NCBI GenBank assembly: GCA_031422195.1
Contig: JANOPZ010000113.1
Span: forward strand, 1 to 5,286
Direction: 5' to 3'
DNA length: 5,286 nucleotides
DNA from: JALOTE01 sp031422195
GTDB taxonomy: Bacteria; Pseudomonadota; Alphaproteobacteria; Rhizobiales; Rhizobiaceae
This document shows, in pieces, positions 1 through 5,286 of the stretch. Position 1 is the stretch's first letter. Each line of letters starts with the position of its first letter. The notes beneath the pieces were generated by a model, which saw only the letters and a program-made list of their open reading frames with translations, did not search any database and was not told the origin of the DNA. The position numbers and the translations under genes are program-made.

Positions 1-1106
1 GAATCGATTTTTACGATTTCGACATAAATGCGATTGGGGCGGTCTTCATCCAATTGTCTGACGATCTCACCGGTTTTGGGAACCCAATTTGCGGCGGCTT
101 CCGCTTTGGCAGCTTTGGCACTCAATTCGGCCTGCCTTATAATCAGTGCTGCTTGCTCCTCCCCCTGTTTGGCCCGCGATTTGTCATCTTCATTTTGTGC
201 AGCAATGATTTCCGCACTCATAAACCGCCCAAAGCCTGATGCGGTTTTTGCGCCAAAACCCATCCATTGCAATGCGGCTTCCAAGAGAATGTAGCCTTCT
301 TGCAAATCCTCAACCTTGCCATGGCGGGTGAGCCCGAGGGCAAATTGAAATGTTTGGCCTTCATCGACGGCCAAAAACGGAAACGGAATCGGATTGTGCC
401 AATCACTGGGCGAAAGGCCGGGGTGTTTGGCTTGATCACCGCCACTCAGCCGCCAACCGCCGTCATGCGGGGTAAGGATTTCTGCCACCAATTTGACTGG
501 CGCTGTAGGCAGCGCGTCAAACACGATGAGGCGGCCCATTATTGGTTCTCGCAACTGAGGCGAAACACCGCGATTTGCTTCATCTCTGCTTTTAGTTGGA
601 TAATTGCCAAACAAAGAAACGATACGTTCAAACCTTTTATGAGCGTTTGGTTCGCCGCCATCGCCAAGCGCCTGCCAATGATCGGCAAACGCCCGCATCA
701 TGCCTTTGAGGCCGGACGCCGGCAAAAACGGCACGCCAAGCGTATGGTGCCAGACAAAACCATTTTTGGTGGCATGGTCATATCCAAGGCCGGTGACGAA
801 GCGGCTGACGGTTTTGAGTTTGAGCGGAGGGAGCGGGCTGCCGGCCGATTGCGCCATTGCAAGTGCGGCAAGTCTTGTTGCGGCATGGTTAAGCTCAACA
901 GGATTGCCAACGGTTTGGCTTGAGAAGTTTTCAATCCATATTTGCTTGCCGCTGCGCTTGTTGCCGGTGGTTTCGTCCTGCAATTTGTAGTCGTCGTTTT
1001 CTTGCATTTCCCAGCCGTCAACAAACTTATTGAAACGCAAACCTTGGTTGCCTGAAGTTGCAACCGCGCGGAGTGTGCCATCCAAGCGGTTAGGAAGTGG
1101 CAGCAT
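1..1106 (-). CDS. cmr6: Type III-B CRISPR RAMP protein Cmr6, 3' end beyond window
   Basis: Cmr6 is a RAMP-fold subunit of the cytoplasmic Cmr effector; in known complexes it sits at the head, next to the Cmr4/Cmr5 filaments and Cmr1, where the crRNA 3' end and target enter. The frame is open from ATG 1106 to the left edge, giving 368 residues and no stop. Family marks are the 'LGVPFLPASGLKG' loop at residues 123-134, the 'GRLIVFDALP' strand at 191-200, 'TPH' at 212-214, and the glycine-rich 'GFGAKTASGFGRF' at 283-295. The RAMP core seems to end near residue 300. It is followed by an Ala/Glu/Lys/Gln-rich, probably helical stretch (about 300-340) and a short region beginning 'WVPKTGEIV', an unusual C-terminal extension. 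The ATG was chosen because an AAAGG lies 8 bases upstream and no in-frame start lies near it. It overlaps the end of cmr5 by 17 bases, suggesting coupled translation. A long plus-strand frame over this gene is a shadow. Confidence 0.93.
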   Translation of the reverse strand, partial: MLPLPNRLDGTLRAVATSGNQGLRFNKFVDGWEMQENDDYKLQDETTGNKRSGKQIWIENFSSQTVGNPVELNHAATRLAALAMAQSAGSPLPPLKLKTVSRFVTGLGYDHATKNGFVWHHTLGVPFLPASGLKGMMRAFADHWQALGDGGEPNAHKRFERIVSLFGNYPTKSRDEANRGVSPQLREPIMGRLIVFDALPTAPVKLVAEILTPHDGGWRLSGGDQAKHPGLSPSDWHNPIPFPFLAVDEGQTFQFALGLTRHGKVEDLQEGYILLEAALQWMGFGAKTASGFGRFMSAEIIAAQNEDDKSRAKQGEEQAALIIRQAELSAKAAKAEAAANWVPKTGEIVRQLDEDRPNRIYVEIVKID

Positions 1107-1584
1107 TTCCAGCGCCTTTCGCAGTTTCCACGGGTTCTGTTTCCTTTGCCGGCAACAACGCCTCGGCGAAGGTTTTGAGCCATTTCAAATAGGCCATGAG
1201 CTCGCGTTGCGCGCGCAGCATGTCAGCTTCGTTTTGCTCAGTCAGTTTGCTCAAAAACTGCTGGCCTGGTGTTATTGCTTGGTCTGCTTGCGTGGCATCC
1301 CTTTTATAAGGTGAAGAACCCCATCCGTGCCCTAACCATTGCAAAATATGAGCCAAAGCAGCTTGATGGGCAGCACCCTTGGTGCCGCTGGATTGCGCCA
1401 TTTGCAACGCGATAAACTGGCCAAGCCCATTTAGGCGCAATGTCAAAGGCATACCACGCACATATGAGCGGTAGTCTGAGCGCCAGCTTTCGCCTGTCAC
1501 GGTTTGAACCTGAGCCAAAGCATGTTTGGCGCGGAGTTGATCAAGCGTCAGTTGCGGGCGGGATTGTGGCGGATTGTTAGGCAT
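1090..1584 (-). CDS. cmr5: Type III-B CRISPR small subunit Cmr5
   Basis: Cmr5 is the small, all-helical subunit of the Cmr complex. Several copies stack into a filament opposite the Cmr4 backbone and contact the target RNA; it has no catalytic activity of its own. The 164-residue product has the family's features: a first helix with 'LRAKHALAQV' (17-26), the signature 'YVRGMPLTLRLNGLGQ' around residues 41-56 (compare the family's R-x-LP...NGLGQ), a variable middle, and the closing helix 'AYLKWLKTFAEALLP' (131-145). The last 19 residues are an Ala/Glu/Thr-rich, probably disordered tail. The length is at the upper end for the family. The ATG is certain: it shares one base with the cmr4 stop (TAATG) and has a strong GGAGGAA five bases upstream. 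The 3' end overlaps cmr6 by 17 bases. Confidence 0.94.
   Translation of the reverse strand: MPNNPPQSRPQLTLDQLRAKHALAQVQTVTGESWRSDYRSYVRGMPLTLRLNGLGQFIALQMAQSSGTKGAAHQAALAHILQWLGHGWGSSPYKRDATQADQAITPGQQFLSKLTEQNEADMLRAQRELMAYLKWLKTFAEALLPAKETEPVETAKGAGNAATS
1115..1119 (-). promoter_or_regulatory. Probable ribosome binding site of cmr6
   Basis: AAAGG on the minus strand, eight bases before the ATG at 1106 and inside the 3' end of cmr5. It is moderate in strength but well spaced, and it supports the chosen cmr6 start. Confidence 0.6.
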
Positions 1585-2429
1585 TACCGTTCCTCCGCTA
1601 CTACCGGCCGCACCGAAAACCAGCCCTGGCCGATGGTTTCATTGCCGCCCATCTGCACATAGGTTTTGTTGTTAATTGCGCCTGTCAATTGTGCTGTTGC
1701 ACCGGCTGAACGTTCGCTCAAAACCATCCACATCACAGTATCTGGAGCCAATGTCTCCTCGGCCCAAAGCGCACCGGGTTTGACGATTTTATTTTCATCA
1801 AGCGCATTGCGCATCGCAACCGGCAGGCCAAACTCGGCAAACCATTTGAAATCGCCGTCGCTGAGAATGACCAGTTTACTGTCAAAATCAGCGGGTACAC
1901 CATCACCCATCAGGGCCTTGAGCAGTTTTGAAATACCGGCATCAATCGTGCCGGCTTGGGTGAACTCACGCTCTTCCAACCCAAGTGGTGCACCGGCGGC
2001 AGCCTGCCCCAAATATGTTTCATTTAAAACCGATGGAATTACCTGTGTTTGCGGCATTCCCGCCCGGTCCATATCACGCAGCAGCCGGTTGATGATCAGC
2101 GGGCAGGTCGCCAGTTTAAAGCTGTCTGTGGTGCAGCGCATCGGAAGCAAGGCAAGCCTTGCCTCGCCGAACAGCACTGTTCCAGCACCGGCGTCATTTC
2201 CCGTATCATCGCCGCTGGCCGCGCCGAAAAGCGTTTTAATTTCGGGCTTTAATGCAGGTTTTTCTTCTGCCCAAACGCGAAAAGCGCCTTTCACACCGGA
2301 ACCCGGAATATGGGGAAATCGCGTTGTATGTTCGCGCGCCACCGGCAAATCCAATGCCTCAGCGGCTTGCCCGATGCCAACGTGGATTGGCGTTTCTGCC
2401 AAAAGGCCCAGCAAAACAGTTTTGGTCAT
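1584..2429 (-). CDS. cmr4: Type III-B CRISPR backbone RNase Cmr4
   Basis: Cmr4 is the multi-copy RAMP (Cas7-type) backbone of the Cmr complex, binding the crRNA guide and cutting target RNA at 6-nt intervals. The 281-residue product opens with 'TPIHVGIG' (13-20), then 'LDLPVARE' (26-33), the family's 'vDLPIqRE' motif. Asp27 corresponds to the catalytic Asp of characterised Cmr4 (D26 in Pyrococcus furiosus), so RNase activity is expected. Next come 'FPHIPGSGVKGAFR' (38-51), the RAMP glycine loop that holds RNA, and 'GGNETIGQGW' (261-270) near the C terminus, another family hallmark. An in-frame ATG at 2486 exists, but I prefer 2429. It makes an ATGA overlap with the cmr3 stop, has AAGGAG ten bases upstream, and starts just before the first conserved strand, as in homologues. 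No truncation or missing key residue is seen. Confidence 0.96.
   Translation of the reverse strand: MTKTVLLGLLAETPIHVGIGQAAEALDLPVAREHTTRFPHIPGSGVKGAFRVWAEEKPALKPEIKTLFGAASGDDTGNDAGAGTVLFGEARLALLPMRCTTDSFKLATCPLIINRLLRDMDRAGMPQTQVIPSVLNETYLGQAAAGAPLGLEEREFTQAGTIDAGISKLLKALMGDGVPADFDSKLVILSDGDFKWFAEFGLPVAMRNALDENKIVKPGALWAEETLAPDTVMWMVLSERSAGATAQLTGAINNKTYVQMGGNETIGQGWFSVRPVVAEER
1590..1596 (-). promoter_or_regulatory. Ribosome binding site of cmr5
   Basis: GGAGGAA on the minus strand, five bases before the cmr5 ATG and inside the last codons of cmr4. It is the strongest Shine-Dalgarno in the operon, consistent with Cmr5 being needed in several copies per complex. Confidence 0.82.
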
Positions 2430-3508
2430 TTTGAATTTTCTCCTTGCGCTGGCCAAGCTGCCGCAAGGCAGTGCCCGAAACCCCATTTATTTGCTGAGCC
2501 GACGAGCAATGGCTCATTGCCGTTTGGCAGTTCAGTTTTGTCGCATTCCATAAAAAATACTGCGCCCGCAGGCACAATTTGGCACATCGGCAATGGCCTT
2601 TGATTTTGCGAATCCCAGCCCCCGAGCCACACCGGTTTTGCCATACAGACAGAAACCAGCCTGCCCGGCAAACCGGGGATTTGACCGCCCGCAACAGGCG
2701 CTGCCCTGAGATAAACCGGTGCAATTGCAATGGCGGCATAGGTGTTGCCGGACAGTTGTGCGGTTGGAAGCGGTGGCGCATCTGCAAGATCAAAGATGGC
2801 CGTGCGGTGTTCGCCGCCAAAACGCTGCGTGAATGCTGAAAGGCTTTCGGGCAAACCCGAAACTGGCTGGAGCATGCTTACGACGTCATAAAGGCGCACA
2901 AATCCCGCACTATAAAGCGCGCTGTCTTCAACAATGCGCGTTGCAGAGTTGAGTGCGATGCCGGCACGGGTTTCGAAGGCAAAAATACTGACGGCGGGCA
3001 CGATATGCTCCGGGAGAGGGGGCTTGCCTTGCAATATGAGTTCAATGCCCTGCCTTGTAACAAAATCACCCTCGATGGTTTTTAAACCGGCACCCGTGCC
3101 TGCTGCTAAACGGACATTATCGCCCAAGTCGCTGACAAATTGCGGTGCCGCAGGGGAGAGTAATTTGCAGGTTTTCGCATGATCAATCACCACATGTAGC
3201 GGTGCTGGAAACAGTTCATCACTTGCGCCGCAACTGTTTTTTTGGAGCAGACGCAATGCCCCAAATGAAACTGTGCCGAGATCAGAAGGCGCCTGCCAAT
3301 CCACGCCATCGCCGAGCAATTGCTTGGGCCAAGAGATTGGAAAACCGTTTTGCTCAGCTATAGCCAATCTTATTGCGCCAACCACAGTTGGCGGCGGTGG
3401 CGGAAACAGGCTTTGGGCGGTTGCGCCGCCCGGATCATCTTGATTGAAAGGCCGTCCGTCGCGGAACATCAAGAGATCGGTAGGTGTGATTTTGAGGGCG
3501 TTAATCAT
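2426..3508 (-). CDS. cmr3: Type III-B CRISPR RAMP protein Cmr3
   Basis: Cmr3 is the Cas5-like RAMP subunit that clamps the crRNA 5' tag and docks against Cas10/Cmr2 at the foot of the complex. The 360-residue product shows the family's N-terminal signature 'LLMFRDGRPF' (12-21), followed by a proline-rich 'FPPPPPTVVGAIR' segment (the usual S-x-FPPPPSTLAGALR). Near the C terminus it has 'KPVWLGGWD' (291-299), 'VPAGAVFF' and a final glycine-rich 'GFG' (343-345). The chosen ATG overlaps the cas10 stop as ATGATTAA and puts the first strand at the expected distance. An in-frame ATG 12 bases upstream (3520) would add four residues. Neither start has a clear Shine-Dalgarno, so initiation probably relies on translation through from cas10. 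The stop overlaps cmr4 (ATGA). Length and motifs suggest an intact protein. Confidence 0.95.
   Translation of the reverse strand: MINALKITPTDLLMFRDGRPFNQDDPGGATAQSLFPPPPPTVVGAIRLAIAEQNGFPISWPKQLLGDGVDWQAPSDLGTVSFGALRLLQKNSCGASDELFPAPLHVVIDHAKTCKLLSPAAPQFVSDLGDNVRLAAGTGAGLKTIEGDFVTRQGIELILQGKPPLPEHIVPAVSIFAFETRAGIALNSATRIVEDSALYSAGFVRLYDVVSMLQPVSGLPESLSAFTQRFGGEHRTAIFDLADAPPLPTAQLSGNTYAAIAIAPVYLRAAPVAGGQIPGLPGRLVSVCMAKPVWLGGWDSQNQRPLPMCQIVPAGAVFFMECDKTELPNGNEPLLVGSANKWGFGHCLAAAWPAQGENSK
2440..2445 (-). promoter_or_regulatory. Ribosome binding site of cmr4
   Basis: AAGGAG on the minus strand, ten bases before the ATG at 2429 and inside the end of cmr3. With the ATGA stop-start overlap it decides the cmr4 start over the in-frame upstream ATG at 2486. 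Confidence 0.8.
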
Positions 3509-4835
3509 TTTTTGGCCCATTTTCGGTTTTAAGTGACCGCCGCTGCTCAGCAGCTAAAAACCGCACGACCAAACCGCCATCAAATGCAATGCCGAGTTGA
3601 TGCCGGATGTCCCCGTTTTTATCCCGGCAATTTGGGCGCAGAATTTTTAAAGCATCGCCAGTTGTCATTTCCAACGCGGCTTCATCAAAGGTTTTACTGC
3701 CAAACTGCCGTTTGAGATCAGCCTTGATCAATGCGGTTAAAAGCGAAGGATCACCAAGCATATCTGCTTCAAACGATTTTGCAGCGTCACTTTCAACCGC
3801 TTCTGCGGTGGCAATGCGAGGCGCAAACAGATCAAGATAATGGTCACGAAGTCCGTGAAAAAAACCACCGGAAACTGTGGCGTCTGCTTTATTTTTGCTG
3901 AAGCCATCGCGGGCCAGTCTTTCAAGCGTTTTTGGCCCGCCATTGTCTGAAGTGTCAAAGACATCAACCCATTCTGCCGCCACACCGCCGGGTTTCATAA
4001 TACAAAGCGCCAATGAATTCCGGCCATTCTTGTCTTTAGCAATTTTATCCAAAGTATTGCCAGCTTGGCGGAGCACCTGTGTCAATGGTGAGTTGAAGCG
4101 GCTGTAAACAATGGCGCCTGAAAGGGTGAATTCCTTGAGTTCCTGCTCACTTGCACCGGCTTGCCTGAAAGCTGCGGTATAGTCATCGCGGATGGCGCAT
4201 GCCGCCGCAATGGCTGTGTCAACCGGCAGCATGGCCAGCACATCATCGCCGCCGGCATAGACCAGCGCACCCATGAGCGGATTGCCGTTAGCCGGATCAA
4301 ACAATGCTTGTACTTTTTGAGTAAACAGCGCCAAACCCTCTTTGACCAGCTGGGAGTGTTCACCGAGGAGGCGGCCGATGTTATCTCCATCCATTTGTAG
4401 CACAGCATAAAACGCGCTTGGTTTTTTCGGCAGGCCGGCTTTTTCCAATCCGTCGGCCAAACCAGCCAGACCACCGGTCAGTTCTTTTAGGGCTGCTTTC
4501 GCAACATTTGTTTTTGTATCCTCTGCACGTTCTTTAACAAATGCGATCGCGCCGCTTTCGTGCAGCAATTGCCCGTCCATTTTAAAGAAGGGTTCGGAAG
4601 GCAATCCGTAAAGTTTTGTATCAGTTTCACCCAGCGCGCCGGAATATTTGTTATTGACCAAGGTGGCATAAGTTGCAGCGGCTGATTTTGCCGCTGGATT
4701 GTCGGCGATACTTCTCAGCCAAGGCAATGCTGCGACATAGGAAGTTGATGGCCAATGCCGGATATTGAGTTTTGTGCCGCCGGGCTTCCATGAAATCAAT
4801 CCGGGCAGGCCACCTCGGAATTGAAGAGTTTTCAT
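3501..4835 (-). CDS. cas10: Type III-B CRISPR Cas10/Cmr2, N-terminally truncated
   Basis: Cas10 (Cmr2) is the large subunit of type III effectors. Target RNA binding switches on its palm domain, which makes cyclic oligoadenylates from ATP, and in many homologues an HD domain that cuts DNA. In these 444 residues I see 'WPSTSYVAALPWL' (28-40), matching the family's conserved PST...A..PW segment; the first palm acidic motif 'MDGDNIG' (148-154); 'YAGGDDVLAMLP' with the catalytic GGDD at 195-198 (bases 4242-4253); and a helical C-terminal domain. Missing are the N-terminal HD domain, the first palm-like domain and the zinc-binding CxxC pairs that precede the PST segment in full-length homologues (commonly 550-900 residues). 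Upstream, the frame stays open only to TGA at 4875-4877, with no earlier ATG and no Shine-Dalgarno before 4835. The ATG may therefore be a chance start created by the junction, and the gene a 5'-deleted remnant. A naturally HD-less Cmr2 is possible but would normally keep the zinc domain. Confidence 0.9.
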   Translation of the reverse strand: MKTLQFRGGLPGLISWKPGGTKLNIRHWPSTSYVAALPWLRSIADNPAAKSAAATYATLVNNKYSGALGETDTKLYGLPSEPFFKMDGQLLHESGAIAFVKERAEDTKTNVAKAALKELTGGLAGLADGLEKAGLPKKPSAFYAVLQMDGDNIGRLLGEHSQLVKEGLALFTQKVQALFDPANGNPLMGALVYAGGDDVLAMLPVDTAIAAACAIRDDYTAAFRQAGASEQELKEFTLSGAIVYSRFNSPLTQVLRQAGNTLDKIAKDKNGRNSLALCIMKPGGVAAEWVDVFDTSDNGGPKTLERLARDGFSKNKADATVSGGFFHGLRDHYLDLFAPRIATAEAVESDAAKSFEADMLGDPSLLTALIKADLKRQFGSKTFDEAALEMTTGDALKILRPNCRDKNGDIRHQLGIAFDGGLVVRFLAAEQRRSLKTENGPKND

Positions 4836-4842
4836 CGGACTA
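4780..4842. other. Probable breakpoint between cmr operon and beta-propeller gene
   Basis: Within this stretch the sequence passes from the intact 3' end of a beta-propeller gene (TAG at 4840-4842) to the interior of cas10. Recognisable Cmr2 sequence begins by about 4780, with no N-terminal domains and no promoter in between. Codon preference also changes here. I see no direct or inverted repeat, insertion sequence end or attachment-site-like sequence marking the join, so the exact breakpoint cannot be placed. It may be a genomic rearrangement or an assembly join. Confidence 0.5.
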
Positions 4843-5286
4843 TTTCGACTCGGAACTGCCCCACTGCCAGACAGTCAACTTCTTCAAGCTACGAATGCAC
4901 ACGTCCGAGTCGCAGACAGCCAAGTGAGCCCATGCCGATTCCGCGGAGACCTCTCGTTCATCGAGGACCGTAAACTCCTTCGGATTTGCTTCAATCAATC
5001 GCAGCATCCCCGTCTCATCGAGAGCCAAGATCTTGTCCCCATTGGCGACAAGGCTCCAGTATTTTCCGTAGGGCTTAGTCGTCCAGCGTTCCTCACCGGT
5101 CTTCAGATCGATGCAGGCGAATCGTTGATTCTTCAAATGCATGTAGGCATGTCCATCCACGACAACCGGGGTGGACATGTACCCTTGCTGCTTGGTCTGC
5201 CAGGTCTCTTTGGCTGCCCAGCTGCTCGCGTCTTTGCTCAATGAGAACATGTGTGATTGTCCTCCGTAGGCCGACGTAAAGATCTG
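4840..5286 (-). CDS. PQQ-like beta-propeller repeat protein, C-terminal part
   Basis: This is the last 148 residues of a beta-propeller protein of the PQQ-binding-like (BamB/quinoprotein-type) group; the 5' end lies beyond the right edge. Repeats are visible: 'GYMSTPVVVDGHAYMHLKN' followed by 'FACIDLKTGEERW' is the classic blade pattern (P-V-V-x-G-x-x-Y, then A/C-I-D-x-x-T-G-E-x-x-W). A second, looser blade follows, 'SLVANGDKILALDETGML' with 'LIEANP'. An ATG at 5250 has GGAGG 13 bases upstream and looks like a start. However, the frame stays open to the edge, and those codons read 'IFTSAYGGQSH', which looks like propeller sequence, so I treat the ATG as internal. Such proteins are abundant and often secreted in Planctomycetota and related bacteria; the exact role is unknown. 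The stop lies four bases before the cas10 ATG. Codon use differs from the cmr genes: of 12 Lys codons from residue M5250 onward, 8 are AAG, and 3 of 5 Arg codons are CGA. Confidence 0.85.
   Translation of the reverse strand, partial: QIFTSAYGGQSHMFSLSKDASSWAAKETWQTKQQGYMSTPVVVDGHAYMHLKNQRFACIDLKTGEERWTTKPYGKYWSLVANGDKILALDETGMLRLIEANPKEFTVLDEREVSAESAWAHLAVCDSDVCIRSLKKLTVWQWGSSESK

Noticed and set aside
267..923. Long plus-strand open frame of 218 codons opposite cmr6
   Set aside because: It lies wholly antisense to a well-recognised Cmr6, and its translation resembles no family and is rich in Arg, Lys and Cys. It is a shadow of the codon bias of cmr6.
698..1183. Minus-strand open frame of 161 codons overlapping the start of cmr6
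   Set aside because: It is in a different frame from cmr6 and its translation has no RAMP motifs. The true Cmr6 frame runs from 1106 to the left edge, with all family motifs.
1666..2553. Long plus-strand open frame of 295 codons opposite cmr4 and the end of cmr3
   Set aside because: The translation is Ser/Ala/Pro-rich with no domain logic and no ribosome binding site, and the opposite strand carries clear Cmr4 motifs. It is a shadow frame.
3236..3242. A AAA AAC heptamer in the zero frame of cmr3 (minus strand), a possible -1 slippery site
   Set aside because: A -1 shift would meet a stop within about six codons, no obvious stimulatory hairpin or internal Shine-Dalgarno was noticed, and the normal frame gives complete Cmr3. 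It is most likely chance.
5250..5286. GGAGG plus ATG at 5250 as the true start of a short standalone protein
   Set aside because: The frame is open upstream to the window edge and encodes propeller-like residues (IFTSAYGGQSH). The protein would otherwise begin in mid-blade.
1..5286. CRISPR array, adaptation genes (cas1/cas2), cas6 or a cyclic-oligoadenylate-activated effector
   Set aside because: No regularly spaced direct repeats were found by eye, and every stretch is accounted for by Cmr subunits or the beta-propeller gene. Such genes, and cmr1, could lie to the left of the window.

Overview
The window holds most of a type III-B (Cmr) CRISPR-Cas effector operon on the minus strand. It is preceded on its 5' side by the 3' end of an unrelated gene for a PQQ-like beta-propeller protein. 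All genes run right to left in the order partial beta-propeller gene (4840-5286), cas10/cmr2 (3501-4835), cmr3 (2426-3508), cmr4 (1584-2429), cmr5 (1090-1584) and cmr6 (1-1106, running off the left edge without a stop). There is no intergenic stretch longer than 4 bases, and I see no RNA gene, CRISPR repeat, insertion sequence or terminator.

The Cmr genes form one tight transcription unit. Neighbours overlap by 8 bases (cas10/cmr3), 4 bases (cmr3/cmr4, ATGA), 1 base (cmr4/cmr5, TAATG) and 17 bases (cmr5/cmr6). Shine-Dalgarno-like sequences lie inside the preceding genes for cmr4, cmr5 and cmr6. By family knowledge the products assemble on a crRNA: Cmr3 holds the crRNA 5' tag beside Cas10, Cmr4 forms the RNA-cleaving backbone, Cmr5 lines the second filament, and Cmr6 caps the far end with Cmr1. 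Cas10 keeps the GGDD palm for cyclic oligoadenylate synthesis, and Cmr4 keeps the Asp expected to cleave target RNA.

The main oddity is the right-hand junction. Cas10 is only 444 residues long and begins roughly where the Cmr2 family already has its conserved 'PST...A..PW' segment. The HD domain, first palm-like domain and zinc-binding cysteines are therefore missing, and no cmr1 is seen. Four bases upstream ends a beta-propeller gene of a kind I associate with Planctomycetota, with different codon preferences (AAG for Lys and CGA for Arg, against AAA and CGC/CGG in the cmr genes). This could be a real recombination or deletion that decapitated the operon, a horizontally acquired cmr fragment inserted behind a resident gene, or a chimeric metagenome assembly. 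The sequence alone cannot decide.

The beta-propeller gene points to a Planctomycetota-like host for the right 450 bases. The cmr block has a moderately GC-rich, proteobacteria-like codon style, but cmr operons transfer widely, so I do not assign a host from it.
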